From: Sphingomonadales bacterium Ga0077557
Lineage (GTDB): Bacteria > Pseudomonadota > Alphaproteobacteria > Sphingomonadales > Sphingomonadaceae
Length of the DNA: 64,000 bases
Assembly (NCBI GenBank): GCA_001464615.1
Contig: LNFI01000008.1
Span: 216,595 to 280,594 of the forward strand
Direction: 5' to 3'
The stretch's first letter is position 1. Every line of letters starts with the position of its first letter. A program made the position numbers and the translations under genes. The notes below the pieces were generated by a model, which searched no databases, had not been told where the DNA came from, and saw nothing but the letters and a program-made list of their open reading frames with translations. Below, in pieces: positions 8,553-19,620 of this stretch.

Positions 8553-9005
8553 ATGATTCGCGACGACATCAAGACCGCGCTCGTCACCGCCATGAAGGGC
8601 GGCGACAAGGCGGGCACCGCTACGATCCGCCTCATCCAGTCAGCGATCAAAAACCGCGATATCGAGGCGCGCACCGGTAAGTCGCCGGATGACGATAATG
8701 TGCTGGTGGTCGAAGTGCTGCAGAAAATGGTCAAACAGCGCCGCGAATCGATCGACATGTATGTGAAGGGCGGTCGGCAGGAACTCGCCGATGCCGAGAG
8801 CGCCGAGATCGTGGTGATCGAGCAGTTCCTGCCGCAACAGATGACCGAGGCGGAAACCACCGCGGCGATCCTGGCGATCAAGGCAGAGCTGGGCGCCGAC
8901 GGTATGAAGGACATGGGCCGGGTGATGGCCGAACTGAAAACGCGGCATGCGACCAGCCTCGACATGAGCAAAGCGAGCGGGCTGGTGAAGGCGGCGCTGA
9001 GCTGA
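8553..9005 (+). CDS. GatB/YqeY domain-containing protein
   Basis: A 150-residue protein of the YqeY family, an all-helical domain related to the C-terminal tail domain of the GatB amidotransferase subunit. The match covers the full length, with IRDDIKTALVTAMKGGDK at the start, YVKGGRQELADAE in the middle and DMGRVMAELKTRH near the end. It lies one base before the dnaG start codon and on the same strand as dnaG and rpoD. The trio is the alphaproteobacterial form of the macromolecular-synthesis operon. Biochemical role is unproven; tRNA-related function is inferred from the domain. The promoter is presumably in the 131-bp gap shared with carA. Confidence 0.92.
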   Translation: MIRDDIKTALVTAMKGGDKAGTATIRLIQSAIKNRDIEARTGKSPDDDNVLVVEVLQKMVKQRRESIDMYVKGGRQELADAESAEIVVIEQFLPQQMTEAETTAAILAIKAELGADGMKDMGRVMAELKTRHATSLDMSKASGLVKAALS

Positions 9006-9006
9006 G

Positions 9007-10883
9007 GTGAGCCTTTCCGCCCAATTCCTTGACGAACTGCGCGCGCGGACCTTGCTGTCCGCGCTTGTCGGCAAGACGGTGAAGCTCACCAAGGCGGGGC
9101 GTGAGTTCAAAGGATGCTGCCCCTTCCACAATGAGAACACGCCAAGCTTCTACGTCAACGACGACAAGGCGTTTTATCACTGCTTCGGTTGTTCTGCCCA
9201 CGGCGACGCTATCCGCTGGATGACCGATCAGCGCGGGTTGCCTTTCATGGATGCGGTGAAGGAGCTGGCGCAGGCGGCGGGGATGGAATTGCCCGCGATG
9301 GACCCGCGCGCTGCCCAAAAAGCGGAAGCGGCCAAGGGGCTTTACGAGGCGATGGATGATGCCGCAGTCTGGTTCACCGAACAGCTGATGGGCATCGCCG
9401 GGGGCGAGGCGCGCAGCGTTCTGGAAAAGCGCGGGATCAAGGCGGAGACGGCGCAGGCGTTCGGCATGGGCTTTTCGCCCGATTCCCGGGGCAAACTGAA
9501 GGCGCAGCTAAAGGGCTATGGCGATTCGTTGCTGGTCGAGGCCGGGCTGCTGATCAAGGTCGATGAGAAGGAACCCTATGACCGGTTCCGGGGCCGGCTG
9601 ATGATCCCGATCCGCGATCCACGTGGCCGGGTGATTGCCTTTGGCGGGCGGGTGATCGGGGATGGCGAACCAAAGTATCTGAATTCGCCCGACACGCCGC
9701 TCTTCGACAAGGGGCGCACGCTCTATAATCTCGATCGGGCGGCGGCGGCGAGCCGCAAGACAAATCGGATCATCGTCGTCGAAGGCTATATGGACGTGAT
9801 CGCGCTTGCCCAGGCCGGGTTTGGCGAGGCGGTCGCCCCGCTCGGCACGGCGCTGACTGAGGCGCAGCTCGAGCGGCTATGGCGGCTGTCCGATGTCCCG
9901 ATCCTGTGCTTCGATGGCGATAGTGCTGGACAGAAGGCCGCACTTCGCGCCGCGCATCGCGCTTTGCCAATGCTCGCCCCAGGTCGGAGCCTGGCCTTTG
10001 CGACACTCCCACCCGGTCAGGACCCTGATGATCTGGTCCGCGCCAAGGGGCCTGCCGCCTTCGAGGCGGTACTTGCCGAGACTCAGCCACTCGTCGAGCG
10101 GCTCTGGGCAAGCGAACTCGCCGCTGGCCCGCTCGGTACGCCCGAAGAGCGCGCTGGGCTGAAGCAACGTCTGAACGAGCTTGCCCAGACCATTGCCGAT
10201 CCATCGGTAAAGCATGAATATCTCAGCGATTTCCGCCGCCGCTTCGATGCGCATTTTGCGCCGCCGCCGCGCGTATGGAATGCGCCGCGCCCTGCCAACA
10301 CCCAAAAGGGCGGCAAATGGCGCCCTGCCCCACCCGCCGGTGGCGATCACCCACAAGCGCAGGGCGTAAAGGCGAGCGGCATCGATCCGGTGCTGGCCAA
10401 GGCCGTGCTTGCTGGACTGATCCGGCATCCAGCTGAAATAGCGCGGCATGTCGAGGTATTGGGATCGCTGCGATTCGCTGGCGGCGCACTGGGGAGACTC
10501 TTCGAAGCAGTGGTCGATGTCGCGATTGAAGATCAGGCGCTTGATAGCGAGCGACTGCGCACCATATTGGCAAATTCCGGATTTGATCAAATGGCGACAG
10601 ATTTGCTCCGGGCAGATGCAACACCTTATTCCTTTACCCAGAAAATGGCGGCGCCCGGACGCGCAAGTGCCGATCTTGGCGAGGCAATTTCGATCCTGGT
10701 CGCGCGTCCCGAGGTGGATGGGGCGCTGGCCGATGCAACAGCGGCGCTGGCCATGCGTTTCTCTGAAGAGGCGTTTGAACGGCAAGTGGCGCTGGTGAAG
10801 GAACAACAGGCGCTCGAAGCACGGCTTGCAAATCTGTGCCAAGCGAACGAAGACGCACGAACTCTTGATACTGAGGGCAGTTA

Positions 10884-10884
<1 letters not shown>
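9007..10884 (+). CDS. dnaG: DNA primase
   Basis: A 625-residue DnaG, which makes RNA primers for replication. It starts with GTG one base after the yqeY stop. The N-terminal zinc ribbon is CHC2 type: C38-PF-H41 and C59-FG-C62. The RNA-polymerase core and TOPRIM region follow, with [16 protein letters not shown] and [14 protein letters not shown] (about residues 255-315) carrying the metal-binding acids. The C-terminal ~200 residues form the helicase-binding region, less conserved as usual, with a Pro/Asn-rich linker near residues 418-450. The stop codon overlaps the first base of the rpoD start (TAATG), so rpoD is translationally coupled. Confidence 0.97.
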
Positions 10885-12908
<2,024 letters not shown>

Positions 12909-12927
12909 AGCGGGCGGATCGGCATTA

Positions 12928-13881
12928 TCAGGCTGGATTGCACCACAGCTCGATCCGTTTTGCCGCCTTGTCGAAGGTTAGTTTTGAACATCGCGACAGC
13001 CCTGCGCGGGGGATGTTCAACCCGTATCGGGGCTGAGGTCCCTTTTTCGTGGCAGCGACGACAATTTCAGATGGGTCCTCGGTACCGTCAGGAATTGGGT
13101 CGCCGCGCCCGGCTGAATCGATCCGGTCACGGACGCGCACCGCAATCCGATCAAAGGACAAAGGCCCAAAAACAAAAGGTTGTGACAGCGTCATCAACCG
13201 CACCGGGCGCTTTACGCCAAGGAGGATGTCGATATCCCAGCTAGGCCCGCTCAACTGACCACCATAGGCCTTAGCAATCGCTGCCCCCGCCGCTGCTGAC
13301 GCGACCGGATATTGCTCCGTAGCGTCCAGATCGAACGACACCGCCAGGCCGAAGGTCGCTCCCCGATAACCTGTGAAACTGGACGAGCTAATGTCGCCGA
13401 ACAGCGGAAAATCGTGTCGCTGTGTCCGGGCATCATTGCCCCCGAACACCAAGGTAACGCGGGACTGCGGCAAGGCCCAGGGGCCGATCGTACCATCGCC
13501 CTCGATCGGCGGCGCACCGGCAAACCAGAATGCTCTGCCCTTTTGGCGCACACCGTCGATGACAAAATCAAGCGGGCGGTTCCATCCCTTGAACTCGCGC
13601 CGCCCAGCGACGTTGAGGTTTCCCCTGCCCAGAAACGGCGCTGGCTTGATCTCGCGACGGGCGACATAATCCGGGTCAAGCAGCAACCGATCGGGTCCGC
13701 CAGACAAAACGCGAATGGCGGCGGGTGCCCCCTCTACCGTCGCGGTAACCACCTCGCCAGGGCGAACCGTGAGTTCAGGACCGGCTGCTGACTCGGCACT
13801 CGCTTGCTGCGCGGGAGACGCATTACCGCCAAGAATCAGTACGAAAAATACACAAAAGGCCGCGCTTTGCCGCAACTGCAT
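12928..13881 (-). CDS. Secreted protein of unknown function
   Basis: A 317-residue protein with an N-terminal signal peptide (hydrophobic core AAFCVFFVLILGG, then Ala-rich cleavage region near residue 25-30), so it is probably periplasmic. The body has alternating hydrophobic strands typical of a beta-rich fold. It also contains LLGVKRPVRLMTLSQPF and LSFDRIAVRVRD, a pattern reminiscent of retropepsin-like aspartyl-protease folds. However, I cannot find a convincing Asp-Thr-Gly catalytic triplet and do not make that call. Two cysteines near the C-terminus (SRCSKLTF, ELWCNP) could form a disulphide. It stands alone, converging with rpoD. Confidence 0.7.
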   Translation of the reverse strand: MQLRQSAAFCVFFVLILGGNASPAQQASAESAAGPELTVRPGEVVTATVEGAPAAIRVLSGGPDRLLLDPDYVARREIKPAPFLGRGNLNVAGRREFKGWNRPLDFVIDGVRQKGRAFWFAGAPPIEGDGTIGPWALPQSRVTLVFGGNDARTQRHDFPLFGDISSSSFTGYRGATFGLAVSFDLDATEQYPVASAAAGAAIAKAYGGQLSGPSWDIDILLGVKRPVRLMTLSQPFVFGPLSFDRIAVRVRDRIDSAGRGDPIPDGTEDPSEIVVAATKKGPQPRYGLNIPRAGLSRCSKLTFDKAAKRIELWCNPA

Positions 13882-14039
13882 TGGTCTTGGTGCTCCCCAT
13901 AACGACCTGCCAGATCAAAAGAACCTAATCTGCCCAACATGAACGCTCGTGAAACAAGCGCCTGCCCAATGTTCGGCAGCTACATCCAAAATGGAGCAAA
14001 TCCCTTGCGCTCAGGCGGCGCACGTTGCGAAATATTCAC

Positions 14040-14933
14040 ATGGTCATATCATCTCTACCACGTCCGCTAAACGGCACAAATGTCGTCACCGCATCCGAAC
14101 TTGTCCGCCATTTCGGCATCTGGCAAGATCGCGCAACACGCGAACCTGTTTACGTCCTGCATCGCGGCCGGCCGCGTCTGGTGCTGACATCGGTGGAAAT
14201 CATGCAGGCCTTGTGTGCGCCTCATGACGGGGAACCCGAAGCCGGTGCCAATGCCGGTGTAGAGACGCTGCTCGACGTAACACGCGACATCATCCTGCTG
14301 ATCGATCACGACATGAAGTTGATTGCCGCAAGCCGGGCTGCACGTGGTTATTTTGGTGAGCGGGCACAGCCCGGTGCTCCCCTGGTGGGGCTGGCGGCGA
14401 GCGTCGCCATGCTGCTGTTGAATGAAGCAGCACAGCGGGTAATGGCGTCCGGCCTGGTCGAAACGGCAGAATATGCCGCGCCCTTTGCCGGACGCACGCT
14501 GAGTGTCACCATTCATCCGTGCGACACCGGCGCAATTCTGCTCGTGCACGATGTTACGGTGATCGACAGCCTCGCTGCTGCCAGGGCCCATGCCGTCGCT
14601 GAAACCGAAGCAATGATTGCAACCGGCATGATGGCCCATGTTCGCCTGTCGCTACGCGGATTTCTGGAGGCACCGGTCGTGGCATTAGCCGTGCTGGTTG
14701 GCGTCGAACCTCAGGTGTTGGCCGACGCACGCTTCACCACGCTGTTTGAGCCTGCCGGCAGAGCAACCGTAGACGCGGCTATTGAGGCAGCAATTGACCA
14801 GCAAATGTCGCGGATTGCCGATGCGATGCTGCTCGTGGCAGGCGCCAGGCCTCGCCCCGTTCGGCTGGGACTGAGCCCGATCAGGCGCGGATCGATTGTC
14901 GAGGCGATCGCTGTCGCCGTCGTGGTTCGATAA
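14040..14933 (+). CDS. PAS-like sensory protein with N-terminal Phd-like segment
   Basis: A roughly 297-residue cytoplasmic protein. The N-terminal 60 residues (NVVTASELVRHFGIWQDRA, then PVYVLHRGRPRLVLTS) resemble the antitoxin-like Phd/YefM fold fused to PAS proteins in sphingomonads. Residues about 75-180 look like a PAS fold (DIILLIDHDMKLIAASRAAR). The C-terminal half is helical and Ala-rich. No kinase or DNA-binding output motif is visible. Start is uncertain: the ATG at 14040 has no clear ribosome-binding site, and an in-frame TTG at 14025 is preceded by AGGCGG. A perfect hairpin follows the stop. Function unknown; a sensory role is inferred from the fold. Confidence 0.65.
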   Translation: MVISSLPRPLNGTNVVTASELVRHFGIWQDRATREPVYVLHRGRPRLVLTSVEIMQALCAPHDGEPEAGANAGVETLLDVTRDIILLIDHDMKLIAASRAARGYFGERAQPGAPLVGLAASVAMLLLNEAAQRVMASGLVETAEYAAPFAGRTLSVTIHPCDTGAILLVHDVTVIDSLAAARAHAVAETEAMIATGMMAHVRLSLRGFLEAPVVALAVLVGVEPQVLADARFTTLFEPAGRATVDAAIEAAIDQQMSRIADAMLLVAGARPRPVRLGLSPIRRGSIVEAIAVAVVVR

Positions 14934-14960
14934 GCGTTGAGACAGGCTTAAGCGCTTATA

Positions 14961-14980
14961 AACCGCGTCTTTACGCGGTT
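14961..14980. terminator. Perfect hairpin after the PAS-like gene
   Basis: Arms AACCGCGT and ACGCGGTT form an 8-bp perfect stem with a CTTT loop, 27 nt after the stop codon. A 10-base palindrome TAAGCGCTTA lies just before it at 14949-14958. No U-run follows, so it is either a weak intrinsic terminator or a processing/stability element. Confidence 0.5.
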
Positions 14981-15052
14981 CAGTATATGTGTGCCCGATA
15001 GGCGATTGGAACCGGGGTGTCCGGGCAATCTATCGGGGATCAACAAAACGTC

Positions 15053-15739
15053 ATGGCATCGGAACCGGAAGAATCATCCGATCGGGCAGCGGCACTGGGG
15101 ATCCAGGGTGCTGGACGAAGCATCGTCGTCGCGCTGATCGCAGCAGATGGAAGCCACAAACATGCCATTATGGCTCGGCTGACGGCCCAACAATTGCCGG
15201 TTCGCGACATTGCAGATGCCGTCCATGCCCTGTGCCTGTTGCATGGGCGCCAGCCAGGAATCATCGATCACGCGCTTGCCCGAAATTCGCAGCCCGCCGC
15301 CCAGGCATGGCTCGAAGTCGCGGTTGAGGGTTTTGCCGTAGAACGCGCCTTACTCGCTAAATTGGCGTCCGCCGCTGGTCCGCTGCCGTCTACACCCGGT
15401 CAGGCCGAATCGGAGGCCGCCGTCGCATCGCAACGCCATGCGCTGGATATGCTTGCCCAGTCGGACCGTACCGGATGCGCGATTGGTGCAGCGGTCGCAC
15501 TCGTCAGCGATTGGGCGGCCATGCGGCAGATCATGGAGGCAGCGGCCCGCCGCTTCGGCATTGAGCCGCCCGCTTATGCTTTACCGCTTGCCGCCGAGAC
15601 CGAAACCATTGTCGCCCAGGTTGCTGAAAATCCGGCAGTAGAGCGGGCAATGGCCTTTGGCGTGCAGCAAGTCCTGGCCCAGCATCGCGGCTTATGGGAT
15701 TTGCTGGAAGCGCGAACAAGCGCCCGCGATCGCCAATAG
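15053..15739 (+). CDS. Hypothetical Ala-rich helical protein
   Basis: A 228-residue cytoplasmic protein of unknown function, almost wholly alpha-helical by composition. It has no signal peptide or membrane segment and no catalytic motif I recognise. Notable stretches are IVVALIAADGSHKHAIMARL near the start and ALVSDWAAMRQIMEAAARRF near residue 160. I chose the ATG at 15053; an in-frame GTG at 15017 is an alternative and would add 12 residues. It sits between the PAS-like gene and the MoxR ATPase on the same strand, 105 nt from the latter, so it may be co-transcribed with it. Sphingomonad-specific proteins of this kind are common. Confidence 0.6.
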   Translation: MASEPEESSDRAAALGIQGAGRSIVVALIAADGSHKHAIMARLTAQQLPVRDIADAVHALCLLHGRQPGIIDHALARNSQPAAQAWLEVAVEGFAVERALLAKLASAAGPLPSTPGQAESEAAVASQRHALDMLAQSDRTGCAIGAAVALVSDWAAMRQIMEAAARRFGIEPPAYALPLAAETETIVAQVAENPAVERAMAFGVQQVLAQHRGLWDLLEARTSARDRQ

Positions 15740-15844
15740 GCGCAGCCAAGGCTGACCCAATTACCCCGTGCGCCCCGGCTTGCGCGCATGGCCAAAATGC
15801 CTCTATCTCCGAACCGGATATTCGAATCTGGCAGGGATGATTGC

Positions 15845-16696
15845 ATGAAGCGCTTCGAGGGCACGCAAAGCTATGTGGCAACCAATGATCTGAAGGTTGC
15901 CGTCAACGCTGCCGTAACGCTCCGCCGGCCGTTGCTGGTCAAGGGTGAGCCCGGCACCGGCAAAACGGTGCTTGCCTATGAAATCGCCAAAGCGATCGAT
16001 GCCGAACTGATCGAATGGAACATCAAATCCACGACCAAGGCGCAGCAGGGCCTGTATGAATATGATGCCGTTGCCCGATTGCGCGATGGCCAGCTTGGCG
16101 ATGAGCGCGTCCACGACATTGGCAATTACATCCGCCGTGGCAAATTGTGGGAGGCATTTACCCGCCCCAAGCCCCCTGTCCTGCTGATCGACGAAATCGA
16201 CAAGGCCGATATCGAATTCCCCAACGATCTGCTGCAGGAGCTCGATCGGATGGAATTCCATGTCTACGAGACCAAGGAGACTGTCCGCGCGGTCGAACGC
16301 CCGATCGTCGTCATCACCAGCAACAACGAAAAGGAATTGCCCGACGCGTTCCTGCGCCGGTGTTTCTTCCATTACATCAAGTTCCCCGATCGCGACACGA
16401 TGCAAGCGATTATCGACGTGCATTTTCCGGGCATCCAGAAGATCCTGGTGAACAAGGCGATGGACATTTTCTATGACGTTCGCGACGTGCCGGGCCTGAA
16501 GAAAAAGCCATCAACCTCGGAACTGCTCGATTGGCTGAAGCTGCTGCTCCACGAGGATATGCCGCTGGACGTGCTGCAGAACCGCGACCCAACCAAGGCC
16601 ATCCCACCTCTCCACGGCGCGCTGCTGAAAAATGAGCAGGATGTAATGCTGTTCGAACGGCTGGCGTTCATGGCCAAGCGGCAACAGAACAAATGA
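15845..16696 (+). CDS. MoxR-family AAA+ ATPase
   Basis: A 283-residue MoxR-type AAA+ ATPase, a chaperone class that usually works with a von Willebrand A protein to assemble or insert metal centres. The start MKRFEGTQSY at 15845 is preceded by AGGGA 7 nt upstream. Walker A is GEPGTGKT (34-41) and Walker B is LLIDEIDKAD (about 114-123). Sensor 1 is VVITSNNEKELPDAFLRRC, with the arginine finger region after it. The stop overlaps the GFA gene start by 4 nt (ATGA). The expected VWA partner is not adjacent but lies about 7.8 kb downstream on the same strand. Client protein unknown. Confidence 0.92.
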   Translation: MKRFEGTQSYVATNDLKVAVNAAVTLRRPLLVKGEPGTGKTVLAYEIAKAIDAELIEWNIKSTTKAQQGLYEYDAVARLRDGQLGDERVHDIGNYIRRGKLWEAFTRPKPPVLLIDEIDKADIEFPNDLLQELDRMEFHVYETKETVRAVERPIVVITSNNEKELPDAFLRRCFFHYIKFPDRDTMQAIIDVHFPGIQKILVNKAMDIFYDVRDVPGLKKKPSTSELLDWLKLLLHEDMPLDVLQNRDPTKAIPPLHGALLKNEQDVMLFERLAFMAKRQQNK

Positions 16697-17106
16697 GCGA
16701 AGGCGCCGGCTGCCGGTGCGGACAGGTGCGGGTGGCAATCTCCAGCGCACCGCTCCGCGTGCGAACATGCTGGTGCCGGGATTGCCAATATTGGGGATCG
16801 GGCAACGGCACGACCAATGCCGCCTATCGTTCCAGCGACCTTGCAGTGACCGGAAATCTCCAATGGTATCAGAGCGTCGCGGATAGCGGCAACGCGATGC
16901 GGCGCGGCTTTTGCCCGGTATGTGGCACGCCGATGTTCACCGGGATGGCCGATTTTCATGACATCATTGCAATCCGGGTCGGTGCGCTCGACGATCCGGA
17001 CAGCGTGCGCCCTACCGAAGTGATCTGGACGGCATCGGCGCCCAGTTGGGCCAGTTTCGACCCTGACCTGAAACAGGTCGAGCGCCAGCCCCCGCCGATT
17101 GGCTGA
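16693..17106 (+). CDS. GFA-family (CENP-V fold) zinc protein
   Basis: A 137-residue protein of the glutathione-dependent formaldehyde-activating (GFA) family. The zinc-binding cysteines are clear: CRCGQV (8, 10), RTCWCRDCQYWG (about 26-31) and FCPVCGTPMF (about 94-97). Full family length. It overlaps the MoxR stop by 4 nt and the DUF817 start by 8 nt, so it is in the middle of a coupled three-gene unit. Most GFA-family members are not shown to act on formaldehyde, so substrate specificity should not be assumed. Confidence 0.88.
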   Translation: MSEGAGCRCGQVRVAISSAPLRVRTCWCRDCQYWGSGNGTTNAAYRSSDLAVTGNLQWYQSVADSGNAMRRGFCPVCGTPMFTGMADFHDIIAIRVGALDDPDSVRPTEVIWTASAPSWASFDPDLKQVERQPPPIG

Positions 17107-17986
17107 CCCGATTACCCCGAGCGGCGCTACGCGTTTTGCGCGCGTTCGCGCCCGGCTTGAAGCGTTCACGCCATCGCCAGGCTGGCCGACTTGGTCGTAT
17201 GAATTTTTGCTGTTCGGTTTCAAGCAAGGCTGGGCGTGCCTGTTTGGCGGGCTGATGCTGGCGATGCTGATCGCGACCTATCTGTTTTATCCCGCCGACG
17301 CGCCGCTCGCCCGCTATGATTTTCTGACGATCGGTGCCGTGGCGATCCAGCTCGGGATGATCGCCTTCCGGCTGGAGTCACTCCGCGAAGCCAAGGTCAT
17401 CCTGGCGTTCCACTTCGTCGGCACGGTCATGGAGATATTCAAGACAGCGCACGGATCCTGGCTTTATCCAGAACCAAGCGTGCTCAGGATTGGCGGCGTC
17501 CCGCTCTTTTCTGGCTTCATGTACGCAGCCGTCGGCAGCTACATCGCTCGGGTCTGGCGCATTTTCGATTTTCGTTTCGATCACTATCCGCCGCGCTGGA
17601 CGACGATCACGCTCGCGACCGCCATCTATGTGAATTTCTTCACGCATCATTGGCTGCCCGACATCCGGCTGTTGCTCTTCGCGGCCACGGCAGTGCTGTT
17701 CTGGCGGACACCGGTGTGGTTCACCCCGTTCCGCACAGCGCGGGCAATGCCGCTGCTGCTGGGCTGGTTGCTGGTGGCGCTGTTCATTTGGGGCGCCGAG
17801 AACATCGGCACTTTCTCGCGGGCTTGGCTTTATCCGGGGCAGCGCAACGGCTGGCATCTCGTCTCGCCCGAAAAGCTTGGCGCCTGGTATCTGCTGATGA
17901 TTATTTCATTTGTGCTGGTGTCGCTGCTGCATCGCGCGCCTCACGCCTCGGGCGGGGCAGCCAGATCGGACGGGTCGATCGCATAG
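17099..17986 (+). CDS. DUF817 family integral membrane protein
   Basis: A 295-residue membrane protein matching DUF817. It has eight or so hydrophobic segments and the family's conserved pieces: SYEFLLFGFKQGWACLFGG, FHFVGTVMEIFKTAHGSWLY, GVPLFSGFMYAAVGSYIAR and FWGAENIGTF-like FIWGAENIGTFSRAWLYPGQ. The conserved His/Glu/Lys cluster (FKTAHGSW) hints at an enzymatic or metal-binding centre, but no function is established. It starts with a TTG inside the GFA gene. Its 3' end overlaps the end of the convergent HTH gene by 46 nt. It is the last gene of the MoxR-GFA-DUF817 unit. Confidence 0.88.
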   Translation: MADPITPSGATRFARVRARLEAFTPSPGWPTWSYEFLLFGFKQGWACLFGGLMLAMLIATYLFYPADAPLARYDFLTIGAVAIQLGMIAFRLESLREAKVILAFHFVGTVMEIFKTAHGSWLYPEPSVLRIGGVPLFSGFMYAAVGSYIARVWRIFDFRFDHYPPRWTTITLATAIYVNFFTHHWLPDIRLLLFAATAVLFWRTPVWFTPFRTARAMPLLLGWLLVALFIWGAENIGTFSRAWLYPGQRNGWHLVSPEKLGAWYLLMIISFVLVSLLHRAPHASGGAARSDGSIA

Positions 17987-18177
17987 CCAAGCAGGTCGCC
18001 CGGCGAACATTCAAGCGCGGCGCACATCCTGGCGAGCGTCGAGAAGCGGATGCCGCGGACTTTGCCCGAGCGAAACATGGAGAGCTGGGTTTCGCTCAAC
18101 CCAATCCGTTCGGCCAGGTCGCGGCCGGTCATGCCGCGCGCGCCGAGCAGTTGATCGAGCGTGACGGTGACGGGCAT
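17941..18177 (-). CDS. Cro/CI-type HTH transcriptional regulator
   Basis: A 78-residue protein that is almost entirely a helix-turn-helix domain: LLGARGMTGRDLAERIGLSE then TQLSMFRSGKVRGIRFSTLA and the LxCSPGDLL closing helix. This is the YozG-like class that typically accompanies DUF2975 membrane proteins. It directly follows such a gene with a one-base overlap. It probably controls its own operon and perhaps the divergent ABC exporter through the TTAAG-rich intergenic region. The 3' end overlaps DUF817 on the other strand. Confidence 0.9.
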   Translation of the reverse strand: MPVTVTLDQLLGARGMTGRDLAERIGLSETQLSMFRSGKVRGIRFSTLARMCAALECSPGDLLGYAIDPSDLAAPPEA

Positions 18178-18629
18178 CAGAGGATCTCGTCGAGTTCAGT
18201 GCGCATCGCCCCGGCTTCGGTCACGACCTTGGCGACGATCATTAGCGCGAGCCCAACGACCCCCACCGTTAACGCCGACGAATCATAGCGCGCGTAACTG
18301 CCGCTGCCAGTGAACAGGCGCACCAGTTGTGGCGCCGCGAAAACCAGCGCCAGCCCGCCGAGAAAAAGCGACACCCCAACGCGCCACAACAACGTTGAGA
18401 GCAGAGATTCGACCGCCCCACCGCGCCCGATCAGGATGACCGCGCGCCGCATGCTCCAAATCGCTGCCAGGAAAAATGGCATCGGAATAACATCATAGAG
18501 CAGGATGATTGGCGTGCGCCCGCTCTGCGCAATACCGATCAGTTCAATCCCGAAAGTAAGACAGAGCACGACGAAGACGACCAAAATCGCCTTTGAAGCG
18601 ATGGCGGGGCGGGTGATCCACAGCAGCAT
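18177..18629 (-). CDS. DUF2975 family membrane protein
   Basis: A 150-residue inner-membrane protein with four hydrophobic helices, at about residues 12-33, 42-62, 85-105 and 122-142. It carries the DUF2975 hallmark LTVGVVGLALMIVAKVVTEA near the C-terminus, followed by a Glu-rich end. DUF2975 proteins are regularly encoded with a small Cro/CI regulator, exactly as here, and may act as its membrane-bound signal input; that role is inference. It starts 76 nt from the divergent ABC transporter gene. Confidence 0.88.
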   Translation of the reverse strand: MLLWITRPAIASKAILVVFVVLCLTFGIELIGIAQSGRTPIILLYDVIPMPFFLAAIWSMRRAVILIGRGGAVESLLSTLLWRVGVSLFLGGLALVFAAPQLVRLFTGSGSYARYDSSALTVGVVGLALMIVAKVVTEAGAMRTELDEIL

Positions 18630-18644
18630 GACAATCCCAAAAAA

Positions 18645-18697
18645 TTTAAGCTTGACTTAAAACACCCCGCTTTGCAACTTTAAGTAAGACTTTAAGG
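18645..18697. promoter_or_regulatory. TTAAG repeat cluster between the DUF2975/HTH operon and the ABC operon
   Basis: The 76-bp divergent gap holds repeated TTAAG/CTTAA half-sites: TTTAAG (18645-18650), CTTAA (18656-18660), and ACTTTAAG twice (18677-18684 and 18690-18697) separated by TAAG. The first two form the palindrome TTAAGCTTGACTTAA, which contains a TTGACT that could be a -35 box for the ABC operon. The region is AT-rich compared with its surroundings. A likely reader is the HTH protein encoded at 17941; this is inferred from position. Confidence 0.5.
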
Positions 18698-18705
18698 AAT
18701 CGAAT

Positions 18706-19608
18706 ATGCCCAACGCCCTGCGGACGGAGAGTCTCACCAAGCGCTTCGCACGACATATGGCCGTCGATGGCGTGTCGATGGCCGTCCCTGTCCAAGCGAT
18801 TTACGGTTTTCTTGGCGCAAACGGGGCCGGCAAGACGACCACGCTCCGGCTGGCGCTCGGCTTGCTCCGCGCTGATTCGGGCTGGGTCGAGCTGTTCGGA
18901 CGCCGCGTCGGCAGAGATGCGCTGCCGCGCGTTGGTGCGCTCATCGAGAATCCGTCGCTCTACCCACACCTCACGGGCCGTGAGAATCTCGACATTACGC
19001 GTCGCTTGCTCGGATTGGACCATGGCGAGATCGACCGGGTGCTCTCGATCGTCGATCTGGCGAGTGCGGGGCGGCAGCGGGTCGGTGGCTACTCGCTCGG
19101 CATGCGGCAACGGCTGGCGATTGCGCGGGCGCTGCTCGGCCGTCCCCAGTTGCTGATCCTTGACGAGCCGACCAACGGGCTCGACCCCGAAGGGATCTTC
19201 GATATGCGCAGCCTGATCCGCCGCTTGCCCGCCGCCGACGGCGCGACGCTGATCGTATCGAGCCACCACCTTGCCGAGATCGAGCAGGTCGCGACGCATG
19301 TCGGGCTAATCCACCACGGCCAATTGCTGCTCGAACAGCCGCTGGATGCGCTGCTGGGCCAGCAGACCGCAGTCGAGATTGCGACCGATGACCTGGTGGC
19401 GAGCGCCGAGCTGCTCGACCGCGCGGGCTATGCGGTTGCCTATGATCCCAGTGGCAGGCTGCTGCTCGTTACCGCGTCGCCCGACCAGCCGACCGCGTCA
19501 GCGCCGATCGCCGCGCTGCTGATGGGGGAACGACAGGTGCTTCACCACCTCGCGCTGCGCCGGCCGACACTCGAACATGCTTATCACCGCGCGATCGCGG
19601 CGGCCTGA
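18706..19608 (+). CDS. ABC exporter ATP-binding protein (BcrA/NatA-like)
   Basis: A 300-residue ATPase subunit of an ABC-2 type exporter. Walker A is GANGAGKTT (37-45), the signature is YSLGMRQRLAIARAL, and Walker B is LLILDEPTNGLDPEG; the H-loop histidine is in SSHHLAEIE. The C-terminal ~75 residues form the extension typical of drug/lantibiotic-resistance type ATPases. An AAGGAATCG ribosome-binding site precedes the ATG. The permease follows after 12 nt. The neighbouring HTH/DUF2975 pair is divergent. Substrate unknown; export of an antimicrobial or envelope compound is plausible. Confidence 0.93.
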   Translation: MPNALRTESLTKRFARHMAVDGVSMAVPVQAIYGFLGANGAGKTTTLRLALGLLRADSGWVELFGRRVGRDALPRVGALIENPSLYPHLTGRENLDITRRLLGLDHGEIDRVLSIVDLASAGRQRVGGYSLGMRQRLAIARALLGRPQLLILDEPTNGLDPEGIFDMRSLIRRLPAADGATLIVSSHHLAEIEQVATHVGLIHHGQLLLEQPLDALLGQQTAVEIATDDLVASAELLDRAGYAVAYDPSGRLLLVTASPDQPTASAPIAALLMGERQVLHHLALRRPTLEHAYHRAIAAA

Positions 19609-19620
19609 AGGATTGATGCC